Shown: positions 1-8,156, numbered from the stretch's first letter. The stretch is 48,891 nucleotides of DNA from an uncultured Eubacterium sp. (GCA_910584875.1 CAJUDA010000006.1:1-48891), one strand, 5' to 3'. The notes: generated by a model not told the origin, from the sequence alone. A program made the numbers and translations.

Positions 1-8
1 CATAGTCA

Positions 9-2111
9 GTGATATCTTTGAGAAAAATGTGTCAACTAATATTGACAATATCAGTACTCAGTTTCGGCTTGTATTATATAGCACCGAGTAGTATGGAGAC
101 TGTAAGGGCAGAGCAGAACATTTCGGAAAAACAGTACATTGTTGGTATGGAATCCGCAGACCAGCGGGAGGTGCTGGAAGAAGAGAGGGAGGAGCAGACC
201 GGGACGGAAGAGATTAACGCTAACGGAGAGGATAACTTAAAAGATAATAACATGATCCCACTGGTACTCACTGAAGAAGAGGCAGAAGAGCTGGCGGAAG
301 ATCCGGGCGTGGCGTTTGTGGAAGAGGATGTATGCGTCAGGGCGAGTACCGGGAAAACAGAACGGGGAACAGAAGGCGCCGGATGGCATAAGAAAGAAAT
401 AAAGAGGATAAAAAAGAACCGGGCAGCGGAGGAATGGAACATCCGCATGATCCATGGAGATCAGAGGAAGCAGGAGAAAAAGAAAGAGAAAAGGAAAAGC
501 AAAGAAAAAAGGAAGATCCGCATTGCGGTCCTGGACTCGGGAGTGGACCATGCCAATGACATCCACCTGGCAGAGACCATATCACTCGTCCCGGGCGAAG
601 AGGGGATGAGCCCGCTCTTTATGGATGGGACCGGGCATGGGAACAGCGTAGCCGGGCTGATCGCTGCCGAAGAGAACGGAGAGGGGATCACAGGGGTGGC
701 GCCGGACGCAGAGATCTATTCATACCGTGTGCTGGATGACGACAACTGTGCGCCGGTGAGCCGGGTAGTGGAAGCCATCTATATGGCGGTCGACAGGAAG
801 GTTGACATCATTAACATGAGCTTCGGCGTGGATACGTATTCGGAAGCGCTGGCGCAGGCAGTAAAGGACGCCAGCGCTTCCGGGATCCTGGTGATCGCGG
901 CGTCGGGCAACACCGGGGAAAAGGGAGTTCAGTATCCGGCGGCACTGGAAGAAACGATGGCGGTTGGCTCCGTTGACAAGGACGGTGATGTGGCAGACAG
1001 CAGTTCAGTCGGAAAAGAAGTGGAGATCGTGGCGCCGGGAGAGCTTGTGAGGAGCACCGGGGTGCTGGGGGAAGAGATCGTCTCTTCCGGGACCAGCCTT
1101 GCCGCCCCACAGGTGGCGGGCGTGGCGGCGCTGATCTGGGAGAAGGACCCGGATATGCCGGCGGACTTCGTGCGAGCCCTCCTGAACGAGAGTGCGAATG
1201 GCTACGGAGACCAGGAACAGTATGGCAATGGTCTTGTAGATGCCCGGTATGCACTGGAACATTATGAGGAATTTAAGAAGAAGTATAAGAAAAATAAGGA
1301 AACTAAGCTGGAGGAAAACAAAGAGAAAGTGCTCAGCTTTGAGGATACAGGGTGTGTAGAGGGGAGCTGGGCGACGGATGATCATGGAGACATGATCCCG
1401 TCTGGAAGGATCAATGTGCAGAAAGGGGCAAGATTTAATGATTTGAAGGAAGATAGATATGTAGAACATTATGGAAAAACGAAGAACGATAATATTTATA
1501 CATTCCGTGGGATGATTGATAACCCGTGGTGGCATGGTTACCAGAAAACCAATTATGTGGCTGCCTATATTTATGAGACGAAGCTTGCCAACCAGATGCA
1601 GTATGGGGGGACGGTGTCTGTAACTAAAGGACTATCCAGCAAGGTGAAAGAAGAGATTAATGCGGATCTGGCTGTTCTGAAAAAATATTGGAGTAAGGAG
1701 CTGGCTTCCGGGAAAGTTACCAAACAGGCAAAGCGGGATTTTGTGTGGGGGATGGCGATTCATACTCTGACGGATACGTTTGCCCACAGTGCTTATGTAT
1801 GGGGGAAAAAGGATAAGAAGTGGGTCCATCTGGTGCATAAACCGGAGAATGCCTATCAGAAAAGGCAGGATTACGCCGTTGCCGATACGACAAAAGCATA
1901 TCCGGAGCGATGGCAGGATGCCAGAAGGGCAGTCTATGGAGCGATGTGTCAGTACGAAAAGACAGTCCATCCGGCGGGGACGCACAATGAGTTTCGGTAT
2001 GTCCAGGATTCTGATTCATACCGGCTGGGAAATATCTATGAGAATGTGATGGCAGTTGCCGGGACGGCAGCAGCAACTAAGTTTCTGGGATCCAATCATT
2101 CAACAAAATAA
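9..2111 (+). CDS. Secreted S8 subtilase with C-terminal HxxxDxxxH domain
   Basis: This is a predicted exported serine protease of 700 aa. A hydrophobic signal segment lies at residues ~8-25. An acidic propeptide-like region follows (~40-110), then a Lys-rich stretch (~151-170). The catalytic domain (~170-420) has the full subtilisin set: Asp176 in VLDSG, His210 in DGTGHGNSVAG, oxyanion Asn301 in AASGN, and Ser363 in SSGTSLAAPQVAG. The C-terminal ~250 residues are not part of a normal subtilase. They contain H585-xxx-D589-xxx-H593 (HTLTDTFAH), a pattern seen in zinc-dependent phospholipase C/DUF6765-like proteins. The start used here is a GTG at 9. The window edge hides anything upstream, so a slightly earlier start cannot be excluded, and TTG15 or ATG27 are alternatives. 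The end of this gene is duplicated downstream in front of the LRR genes. Protease activity is well supported; the role of the tail is not known. Confidence 0.85.
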   Translation: MISLRKMCQLILTISVLSFGLYYIAPSSMETVRAEQNISEKQYIVGMESADQREVLEEEREEQTGTEEINANGEDNLKDNNMIPLVLTEEEAEELAEDPGVAFVEEDVCVRASTGKTERGTEGAGWHKKEIKRIKKNRAAEEWNIRMIHGDQRKQEKKKEKRKSKEKRKIRIAVLDSGVDHANDIHLAETISLVPGEEGMSPLFMDGTGHGNSVAGLIAAEENGEGITGVAPDAEIYSYRVLDDDNCAPVSRVVEAIYMAVDRKVDIINMSFGVDTYSEALAQAVKDASASGILVIAASGNTGEKGVQYPAALEETMAVGSVDKDGDVADSSSVGKEVEIVAPGELVRSTGVLGEEIVSSGTSLAAPQVAGVAALIWEKDPDMPADFVRALLNESANGYGDQEQYGNGLVDARYALEHYEEFKKKYKKNKETKLEENKEKVLSFEDTGCVEGSWATDDHGDMIPSGRINVQKGARFNDLKEDRYVEHYGKTKNDNIYTFRGMIDNPWWHGYQKTNYVAAYIYETKLANQMQYGGTVSVTKGLSSKVKEEINADLAVLKKYWSKELASGKVTKQAKRDFVWGMAIHTLTDTFAHSAYVWGKKDKKWVHLVHKPENAYQKRQDYAVADTTKAYPERWQDARRAVYGAMCQYEKTVHPAGTHNEFRYVQDSDSYRLGNIYENVMAVAGTAAATKFLGSNHSTK

Positions 2112-2126
2112 TCAGGAGGGTAAAAC

Positions 2127-2879
2127 GTGAAAAAAATTGCAGTAGTTATGTTTTTACTTTTGCTAGGCGGTATAACCGCTGTCCCCTGTGAGGCGAAAGT
2201 CCACAGGGGGAAAACAAAGGACGGGGTGACATATCAGTACAATACGAAGACAAAGACACTGGCCATGTCAGGTAAGAGGATAAAAGGTTCCTATCCAGAG
2301 AACTATTCAATCAAAACACATGGATATGTAAAGGATAAACCATGGCAAAAATGGAGTTGGAAAGCAAGAAAGATTGTGTTAAAAAAGGGGATAGAAAGTG
2401 TTACAGATTCAGCATTTTCTGGATTTTACAAAGTAAAAAAAATAGTGTTTCCTAAAACATTAAAACAGATAGGCAGTCAAGCTTTTTATGGTATAGGGAT
2501 AAAAAGGTTGGTACTTCCTGATTCTGTAACAGAAATTTCGAGAGGTGCTTTTGATATAGGATTGAAATATAGTGATGGTATTAAAGAAATCAAACTTTCA
2601 AGAAGCTTAAAAAAAATTGGTGACGATGCTTTTACAGGTCAATGTTTTACCAGTATTACAATACCACAAAATGTTGAATTCATAGGTGCACGGGCATTTG
2701 ACGAATGCAGTGAATTAAAAACCGTATATATCAAATCGAAAAAGATAAAGAAGGTAGGAAAAGATATTTTTCGCAATATATTTGATGGTGTGACGGTATA
2801 TGTGCCGAAGAGTAAGGTGAAGAAATACCGGAAGATGTTTAGCCGTTCCATGTATGCAAATGTGAAAGTGATGAAGTAG
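2127..2879 (+). CDS. Exported BspA-like leucine-rich repeat protein, copy 1
   Basis: A 250-aa protein with a cleavable-looking signal peptide (MKKIAVVMFLLLLGG, then VPCEA). The N-terminal region starts with KVHRGKTKDGVTYQYN. About four LRR_5 (BspA/treponemal type) repeats follow, recognisable by units such as IVFPKTLKQIGSQAF, LVLPDSVTEISRGAF and ITIPQNVEFIGARAF. It ends in a basic YVPKSKVKKYRKMF segment. The start is GTG at 2127, preceded by AGGAGGG at 2114-2120. It follows the subtilase by 15 bp and is probably co-transcribed. LRR_5 domains usually bind proteins or surfaces at the cell envelope, but the partner is unknown. It is paralogous to the next two genes. Its first ~100 bp and last ~190 bp are almost identical to copy 2, while the middle differs strongly. 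Confidence 0.8.
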   Translation: MKKIAVVMFLLLLGGITAVPCEAKVHRGKTKDGVTYQYNTKTKTLAMSGKRIKGSYPENYSIKTHGYVKDKPWQKWSWKARKIVLKKGIESVTDSAFSGFYKVKKIVFPKTLKQIGSQAFYGIGIKRLVLPDSVTEISRGAFDIGLKYSDGIKEIKLSRSLKKIGDDAFTGQCFTSITIPQNVEFIGARAFDECSELKTVYIKSKKIKKVGKDIFRNIFDGVTVYVPKSKVKKYRKMFSRSMYANVKVMK

Positions 2880-2884
2880 CCCGG

Positions 2885-3030
2885 ACCATCCGGCGGGGAC
2901 GCACAATGAATTCCGGTATGTCCAGGATTCCGATTCATACCGGCTGGGAAATATTTATGAGAATGTGATGGCAGTTGCCGGGATGGCAGCGGCAACCAAG
3001 TTTCTGGGATCCAACCATTCAACAAAATAA
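2885..3030 (+). pseudogene. Duplicated 3' tail of the subtilase gene
   Basis: From 2886 on, this stretch is nearly identical in DNA to the 3' end of the subtilase gene (from 1967). It reads in frame through HPAGTHNEFRYVQ, then YRLGNIYENV, to KFLGSNHSTK and a stop, i.e. the last ~47 residues of the subtilase. It has no start codon or ribosome binding site of its own and begins directly after the stop of LRR copy 1. It is best read as the left part of a tandem duplication whose unit is subtilase tail + LRR gene. The reading frame is still open, so the duplication is recent or under constraint. Confidence 0.85.
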
Positions 3031-3044
3031 CAGGAGGGTGAAAC

Positions 3045-3797
3045 GTGAAAAAAATTGCAGTAGTTATGTTTTTACTTTTGCTAGGCGGTATGACCGCTGT
3101 CCCCTGTGAGGCGAAAGTCCACAGGGGAAGGACAAAGGACGGAGTGACATATCAGTACAATACGAAAACAAAAACGCTGACCATGTCCGGGAAGAAGATT
3201 CGGGGTTACTGGCGGGAATCTATGAAAAATATTTTAAAAGGGAAAAAGAGGAAACAGAGACCGTGGGAAAAATGGAGATGGAAGGCAAAGAAGATCATAT
3301 TAAAAAAAGGAGTGGAGAGTATTGAAAACGGAGCATTCGAAAAGTTTTATAGAGTTACAGAAATAAATTTTCCCAGGACACTGAAAAAGATAGGAAAGTA
3401 TGCTTTTAGTGATTCTGGGATCAAGAAGCTGGTATTGCCGGATTCTGTGACTGAAATTGGAAGCTGTGCGTTTGCAAAAAATTCTATTTATGGAGGGATC
3501 ACGGAGATCAGGCTTCCTCGAAATCTCCGGAAAATCGGGGCAGATGCCTTTACTGGTCATTACTTCACCAGTATCACGATTCCTAAAAATGTTGAATACA
3601 TTGGTAAACTGGCCTTTGACGAATGCAGTGAATTAAAAACCGTATATATCGAATCAAAAAAGATAAAGAAGATAGGAAAGGATATTTTTCGCAATATATT
3701 TGATGGTGTGACGGTATATGTGCCGAAGAGTAAGGTGAAGAAATACCGGAAGATGTTCAGTCGTTCCATGTATGCAAATGTGAAAGCGATGAAATAG
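3045..3797 (+). CDS. Exported BspA-like leucine-rich repeat protein, copy 2
   Basis: A 250-aa paralogue of the gene at 2127, with the same length, signal peptide and GTG start (AGGAGGG at 3032-3038). The repeats include INFPRTLKKIGKYAF, LVLPDSVTEIGSCAF and ITIPKNVEYIGKLAF. The first ~30 residues and last ~65 residues match copy 1 almost completely, and the DNA of those parts is nearly identical. The central ~150 residues have diverged, both in the non-repeat part (GYWRESMKNILKGKKRKQRP) and in the repeats. This pattern fits duplication followed by diversification of the binding face, or recombination with a further copy. Its function is unknown beyond a likely extracellular binding role. Confidence 0.8.
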   Translation: MKKIAVVMFLLLLGGMTAVPCEAKVHRGRTKDGVTYQYNTKTKTLTMSGKKIRGYWRESMKNILKGKKRKQRPWEKWRWKAKKIILKKGVESIENGAFEKFYRVTEINFPRTLKKIGKYAFSDSGIKKLVLPDSVTEIGSCAFAKNSIYGGITEIRLPRNLRKIGADAFTGHYFTSITIPKNVEYIGKLAFDECSELKTVYIESKKIKKIGKDIFRNIFDGVTVYVPKSKVKKYRKMFSRSMYANVKAMK

Positions 3798-3802
3798 CCT
3801 GG

Positions 3803-3948
3803 ACCATCCGGCGGGGATATAAAGGAAATTCCGATATGTTCAAAATGCAAAGGATTACAGACTCGGTGATTTGTATAAATATGTAAAAGAGGTTGCTGAT
3901 GCTAGTGCGGCTTCAAAATTTCAAAATTCCAGTTGTTCAACAAAATAA
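3803..3948 (+). pseudogene. Degenerate third copy of the subtilase tail
   Basis: After the stop of LRR copy 2 the sequence again starts with CCATCCGGCGGGGA. Read in the subtilase frame it gives HPAGI, a stop codon, then KFRYVQNAKDYRLGDLY, a diverged stretch, AASKF and finally CSTK plus stop. This aligns with the subtilase C-terminus over its full last 47 codons. It is far more diverged than the copy at 2886 and contains an in-frame stop, so it comes from a different, older paralogue of the tail. It marks the boundary of the third cassette. Confidence 0.75.
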
Positions 3949-3965
3949 AGGATGCGGAGGGAGAT

Positions 3966-4793
3966 ATGAAGAAATCAGTTAAATTATACAGTATCATTAT
4001 TATGTGTAGTCTTTGTTTGCTGCTGTCTTCCTGTGGGAAATCAGAGGGTGAAAAGCCAACTGTAAAAGCAGGAGATATGCAGGAAGATATAACAGCAAAT
4101 AGTAAGATTGTTGAGGGAAAGACAGAAGATGGTATTATCTACCAGTATAACACGCAAACCGCAACGTTAACCGTGTCGGGGGAAATAATCAGGGGAGCCT
4201 ATCCGGATGATTATACAAAAGAAATTCATGGAGAGCCGGAAGCAAGACCATGGGATAAATGGCGGGATGATGCAAAGGAAATTGTTTTGGAGAAGGGAGT
4301 GGAAAACGTTACAAATATGGCTTTTACTGGTTTTAGAAATGTTCAAAAGATTGTGTTTCCAGATACGTTGAAAAAGATAGGAATGTATGCTTTTTATGAC
4401 AGCACGAGAGAGATTAGCAAACTTGAACTCCCGGATTCTGTTGAGGAGATCGGATGGTGTGCTTTTGCCCAGACTTCCTGTTATAAAGGGTTGGAAGAGA
4501 TTCGGCTGCCTCAAAAATTAAGAAACATAGGAGAACTTGCTTTTGCTTCGCAGTCGCTGACCAGTGTTGTGATTCCAGAAAATGTAGAATCGATTGAAAA
4601 GCAGGCATTTGAGGGGTGTGTTTGTCTGGAAACGGTGACTGTGAAATCGAAAAAAATAAAGAAAGCTGGTGGAGATATTTTTCTGCATACAAATGATGAA
4701 CTGGCAATCTATGTGCCAAAAGAGCTGGAAAAGAAGTATCGGAGAATGCTGGGAGGAACAGATGGTCATGTGCACCCGATGAAAGATAAGTGA
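3966..4793 (+). CDS. LRR_5 lipoprotein, third paralogue
   Basis: A 275-aa protein related to the two preceding LRR proteins but exported as a lipoprotein. MKKSVKLYSIIIMCSLCLLL is followed by the lipobox SSC and an acidic linker. The conserved module VEGKTEDGIIYQYNTQTATL aligns with the N-terminal module of copies 1 and 2. LRR_5 units follow (IVFPDTLKKIGMYAF, LELPDSVEEIGWCAF, VVIPENVESIEKQAF), and the end is basic (YVPKELEKKYRRM). The ATG at 3966, with GGAGGGAG just upstream, is preferred over an in-frame TTG at 3933, which lies inside the tail remnant. The product is expected to be membrane-anchored outside the cell. It could be the anchored partner of the two secreted paralogues; that is inference. 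Confidence 0.8.
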   Translation: MKKSVKLYSIIIMCSLCLLLSSCGKSEGEKPTVKAGDMQEDITANSKIVEGKTEDGIIYQYNTQTATLTVSGEIIRGAYPDDYTKEIHGEPEARPWDKWRDDAKEIVLEKGVENVTNMAFTGFRNVQKIVFPDTLKKIGMYAFYDSTREISKLELPDSVEEIGWCAFAQTSCYKGLEEIRLPQKLRNIGELAFASQSLTSVVIPENVESIEKQAFEGCVCLETVTVKSKKIKKAGGDIFLHTNDELAIYVPKELEKKYRRMLGGTDGHVHPMKDK

Positions 4794-4831
4794 TGGGTAA
4801 CATATTTTCTTTTTGAAAGGAAGTTTACAGT

Positions 4832-4900
4832 ATGAAAATATGGGATTTTCAGAAATACAGGAATTTACCGGCAGTCATTACGGATGAGGGAGAATGTTTT
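4832..4900 (+). pseudogene. Out-of-frame N-terminus of the adenylating enzyme
   Basis: From ATG4832 the frame reads PAVITDEGECF and then terminates soon after in the wrong frame (TGA just past 4939). PAVITDEGE followed by YYRDLDQ in the neighbouring frame is the expected start of an adenylation domain. The break lies in the TTTT run at 4897-4900. Confidence 0.6.
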
Positions 4901-6240
4901 ATTACCGTGATCTGGACCAGATGCAGCAGAAATTTATTATGAATATCCAACCGGGATCCCTGGTCTGTATCTTTGCAGAAAATAACATGGCAAGCCTTGT
5001 TGCCTATACTGCCTGTCTGATCAATGGGATCGTATCCATTATGTTGTCTGCGGCAGATGAACGGGAGCCGGATTATTCTGTTTTACAGAAATTTAAACCG
5101 GATTATATTTGGATTTCTTTGGGAAAATACAAAAAAAGAATTCATGGTTTTGACGGTTATAGAGAGAGCTTTCGCTTATTTGATTATGTGCTTCTGGAGC
5201 CGGTTGGACAGATTCAGAAAAAACTACACCTGGATCTGGCGCTGCTTCTCCCTACTTTAGGATCCACAGGGAGTCCCCGTCTGGTACGGCTGAGTTACGC
5301 CAACATCAGGACAAATACGGAATCCATCTGTGATTATATGAAGATTACCAGTGCAGACAGGGCAGTGACCTCGCTGCCTCTTAGTTATACCTATGGGTTA
5401 TCTCTGGTTAATACGCTCCTTTATTCGGGTGGCAGTATTCTGCTTACAGGGGAAAGCGTTGTCCGGCATTCTTTCTGGGAGCATATGAAGCAGTATGGTG
5501 TCACCATCTTTTCCGGCGTCCCTTACACCTATGAATGTATGAAAAAACTGAATGTAAAGATAACAGGACTGGATAAACTCAGGATGCTGACACAGGCAGG
5601 TGGGAAGCTGCCGGAAGAGTTACAGGTGTACTGGGGGGAGTGTGCTCTGGACGAGGGAAAACAATTTATCGTGATGTATGGGCAGACGGAGGCGACAGCG
5701 CGGATCGCCTATCTGCCAGGGAAGGATTGTCTAAAGAAACCTGGCAGTGTGGGGATCGCTATACCTGGCACGGAACTGGAATTGATGGATCCGGCCGGAC
5801 ACAGGATTACAGAAGCGTATCAGGAAGGAGAGATTGTATGCCGGGGCGGGCAGGTAAGTATGGGTTATGCAAAGCAAAGCGGGGATCTGGCACTGGGAGA
5901 TGTCAATCAGGGCTGTCTCTACACGGGAGATACCGGTCATTTTGACAGGGATGGTTATCTGTATATCGATGGCAGGATGAACCGCTTTGCCAAAATATAT
6001 GGAAAGAGAATCGACCTATGCAGCGTGGAGAATATGGCTTCTTCGATGTGGGGAAGAGAGGTTATCGTTTTATCGGATGATCGAAAATTATATATGTATA
6101 CGGATGCAGATGCGGCAGAGGGGGATCTGGTATTGCTGGGAAGACAGACCGGACTGACAGGGGAGGTACTGGAGATACGAAAATGGGGAGAGATACCGAG
6201 ACGGCAAAGCGGTAAGGTAATGTACAAAATTTTTACTTGA
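4894..6240 (+). CDS. Adenylate-forming (AMP-binding) enzyme, probably frameshifted
   Basis: A member of the acyl-CoA synthetase/NRPS adenylation superfamily. The phosphate-binding loop is GSTGSPRLVRLS, the A5-type motif is YGQTEATAR, the A7 motif is YTGDTGHFDRDGYLYIDGR, and the end has RRQSGK with the catalytic-type Lys. The open frame from ATG4894 lacks the usual N-terminus. That N-terminus is present in another frame from ATG4832 (good site AAAGGAAG, 8-nt spacing): MKIWDFQKYRNLPAVITDEG, then ECF. Adding one T in the run at 4897-4900 joins it to YYRDLDQ. So the gene probably starts at 4832 and carries a -1 frameshift (mutation, sequencing error or recoding). ATG4894 has only GAGGGA at 2-nt spacing. 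Substrate unknown; no carrier protein gene is adjacent. Confidence 0.75.
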   Translation: MFYYRDLDQMQQKFIMNIQPGSLVCIFAENNMASLVAYTACLINGIVSIMLSAADEREPDYSVLQKFKPDYIWISLGKYKKRIHGFDGYRESFRLFDYVLLEPVGQIQKKLHLDLALLLPTLGSTGSPRLVRLSYANIRTNTESICDYMKITSADRAVTSLPLSYTYGLSLVNTLLYSGGSILLTGESVVRHSFWEHMKQYGVTIFSGVPYTYECMKKLNVKITGLDKLRMLTQAGGKLPEELQVYWGECALDEGKQFIVMYGQTEATARIAYLPGKDCLKKPGSVGIAIPGTELELMDPAGHRITEAYQEGEIVCRGGQVSMGYAKQSGDLALGDVNQGCLYTGDTGHFDRDGYLYIDGRMNRFAKIYGKRIDLCSVENMASSMWGREVIVLSDDRKLYMYTDADAAEGDLVLLGRQTGLTGEVLEIRKWGEIPRRQSGKVMYKIFT

Positions 6241-6265
6241 AATATATGTCCAAATATACTAAAAT
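6237..6265 (+). promoter_or_regulatory. SigA promoter of efp
   Basis: TTGAAA (6237-6242), a 17-bp spacer and TAAAAT (6260-6265). It overlaps the stop codon of the preceding gene and lies about 60 bp before the efp start, so efp has its own promoter. Confidence 0.7.
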
Positions 6266-6323
6266 AGAAAAAGATATGTACATGAAATCCCATGAAGGGA
6301 AACGTAAGGAGGAACAGTAAAAT

Positions 6324-6881
6324 ATGGTATCAGCAGGAGAATTCAGAAATGGTCTGACAGTGGAGATTGATGGCACAGTGTTTCAGGTGGTGGAGTTTCA
6401 GCATGTAAAACCCGGTAAGGGTGCGGCTTTTGTGCGTACAAAATTAAAAAATGTAGTGGATGGCGGTATCGTTGAGACAACGTTTCGTCCGAATGAAAAA
6501 TATCCACAGGCACATATTGATAAAAAGGAAATGCAGTATCTGTATAATGACGGTGAAATGTACAATTTCATGGATAATGAAACTTATGAGCAGATTGCTC
6601 TGACGCAGGAAGCGGTGGGAGATGCCATGAAGTTTGTAAAAGAAAATGATAATGTAAAAATGGTTTCTTACAAAGGAAATATTTTTGCCATTGAGCCGCC
6701 TATGTTTGCGGAACTTGAAGTGACTGAGACAGAGCCGGGAGTAAAAGGAGATACAGCGACCAATGTAACAAAGCCGGCCACGGTAGAGACTGGTGCACAG
6801 GTAGCAGTACCGATTTTTGTAAACCAGGGTGATAAGATTCAGATTGATACCCGTACAGGAGAATATTTAAAGAGATTGTGA
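6324..6881 (+). CDS. efp: Elongation factor P
   Basis: EF-P, 185 aa, the normal length for the family. It binds the ribosome between the P and E sites and relieves stalling at consecutive prolines. The N-terminal KOW-like domain begins VSAGEFRNGLTVEIDG. The loop HVKPGKGAAF places Lys32 at the tip, the residue that is modified in other bacteria (5-aminopentanol in Bacillus, beta-lysine in E. coli). The C-terminal OB domain ends with GDKIQIDTRTGEYLKRL, the standard signature. AAGGAGG at 6306-6312 precedes the ATG. No EF-P modification enzyme (EpmA/EpmB or YmfI type) is seen beside it. Confidence 0.97.
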   Translation: MVSAGEFRNGLTVEIDGTVFQVVEFQHVKPGKGAAFVRTKLKNVVDGGIVETTFRPNEKYPQAHIDKKEMQYLYNDGEMYNFMDNETYEQIALTQEAVGDAMKFVKENDNVKMVSYKGNIFAIEPPMFAELEVTETEPGVKGDTATNVTKPATVETGAQVAVPIFVNQGDKIQIDTRTGEYLKRL

Positions 6882-6906
6882 TCGTTTATTGTAATAAGCA
6901 AGATAG

Positions 6907-6936
6907 CAGCGCTGTTGTCCTGGAATGACAGCGCTG
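6907..6936 (+). terminator. Weak terminator-like hairpin after efp
   Basis: CAGCGCTGT (6907-6915) pairs with ACAGCGCTG (6928-6936). The U-tract behind it is poor, so termination may be partial and trmO may be reached by read-through. Confidence 0.4.
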
Positions 6937-6961
6937 TTGTAGTATAAAAAAGGAGATCAGG

Positions 6962-7657
6962 ATGTCACAGACGCAGCAGATGACGATCATTGCCCGTATT
7001 CGCAGTGATTTTCGTGAGAAGTTTGGTATTCCGAGGCAGAGCGGTATTGTAAATGAACTGGAATCGACGATCGTATTTGAACCAGCATACCGGAATATGG
7101 ATGCGTTGCGGGGACTGGAGCAGTTTTCCCATCTATGGCTGATCTGGCTTTTTTCAGAGAACGTCAGAGAGGGGTGGACACCGACTGTACGGCCGCCCAG
7201 ACTGGGAGGAAACGAGAGGGTTGGTGTGTTTGCCAGCCGTTCACCCTTCCGCCCCAATGAGATCGGATTGTCCTGTGTGAAGCTGCAGTATATTGAGAAG
7301 GAAAAAGAGCTGGGACCAGTCATCCATGTGACAGGGGCAGATCTGCTGGACGGGACGCCGATCTTTGACATCAAGCCTTATCTTCCCTATGTTGACAGCC
7401 ATCCGGAAGCAGAGGGAGGGTTTGCGGAAGAACACAAGAACTATCATCTGCAGATTGATTTTCCGGAAGGATTATTGGAAAAAGTGCCAGAGAATAAGAG
7501 AAATGCTCTCTGTGGGGTATTGGGAGAAGATCCCAGACCGGCATATCAGAGAGATCCAGACCGGATTTATGGCATGTATTTTGCCGGCTGTGAGGTGTCA
7601 TTCCGGGTCAGGCAGGACACGCTGGAAGTTTTGGATGTGTGCAGGGAGGATGGATAG
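6962..7657 (+). CDS. trmO: tRNA (t6A37) N6-methyltransferase TrmO
   Basis: A TsaA/TrmO (VirR/YaeB) family protein, 231 aa. It methylates N6 of threonylcarbamoyladenosine at position 37 of tRNA, using S-adenosylmethionine. Family signatures are the opening IARIRSDFREKFGIPRQSG, then LRGLEQFSHLWLIWLFS, GVFASRSPFRPNEIGLSCVK and GADLLDGTPIFDIKPYLPY. The smaller C-terminal domain includes GVLGEDPRPAYQ. AAAGGAG lies just upstream of the ATG. It forms a two-gene unit with the DNA glycosylase that starts 1 bp after its stop. A second t6A-related enzyme (tcdA-like) lies at 15242. Confidence 0.93.
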   Translation: MSQTQQMTIIARIRSDFREKFGIPRQSGIVNELESTIVFEPAYRNMDALRGLEQFSHLWLIWLFSENVREGWTPTVRPPRLGGNERVGVFASRSPFRPNEIGLSCVKLQYIEKEKELGPVIHVTGADLLDGTPIFDIKPYLPYVDSHPEAEGGFAEEHKNYHLQIDFPEGLLEKVPENKRNALCGVLGEDPRPAYQRDPDRIYGMYFAGCEVSFRVRQDTLEVLDVCREDG

Positions 7658-7658
7658 A

Positions 7659-8156
7659 ATGGAGTATCAAAATCTAAAACATGAGTTCCCACCTGTGTGG
7701 GATAGTAAATCAGAGATATTAATATTAGGCAGCTTCCCTTCTGTAAAATCCAGAGAGCAGGGTTTTTTTTACGGGCACCCAAGAAACCGTTTCTGGGATG
7801 TGATATCCGCGGTACTTCAATGTTCCAGACCAGAGTCGATTGAGGAAAAACGGCAGATGCTCCTTGCAGGTCATATTGCTGTATGGGATGTTATTGAGAG
7901 CTGTCGGATCCAGGGATCCAGTGACAGCAGCATACGGGATGTGGTTGCCAATGATCTTTCGGAGATTCTGTCCCAGGCACCAATACGAATGATCCTGGCA
8001 AATGGCAGAACGGCCGAAAAATTGTATCAGAAATATATATTTCCGGTTACTCACCGGCCTGTGACCGCCATGCCTTCCACCAGTCCGGCAAATGCGGCAT
8101 GGTCTCTGGAACGGCTGATTGATGTTTACCGTAGTGCGATAAAGAAAGCGTCGTGA
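7659..8156 (+). CDS. Uracil-DNA-glycosylase-fold enzyme (deoxyinosine/mismatch type)
   Basis: A 165-aa protein of the UDG superfamily, closest in style to the family annotated as DNA-deoxyinosine (hypoxanthine) glycosylase. Motif 1 is LILGSFPSVKSREQGFFYG, followed by HPRNRFWDVI. The back half has IRMILANGRTAEKLYQKY and the C-terminal MPSTSPANAAWS, matching the usual TSP/HPS-type motif. It would excise a damaged base during base-excision repair in the cytoplasm. ATG7659 is preferred over ATG7650 because GGGAGG sits 8-9 nt before it. It is translationally coupled to trmO. Confidence 0.85.
   Translation: MEYQNLKHEFPPVWDSKSEILILGSFPSVKSREQGFFYGHPRNRFWDVISAVLQCSRPESIEEKRQMLLAGHIAVWDVIESCRIQGSSDSSIRDVVANDLSEILSQAPIRMILANGRTAEKLYQKYIFPVTHRPVTAMPSTSPANAAWSLERLIDVYRSAIKKAS

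Noticed and set aside
811..1254. 147-codon Pro/Arg-rich ORF on the minus strand
   Set aside because: Composition is the mirror image of the subtilase catalytic domain; no start signal.
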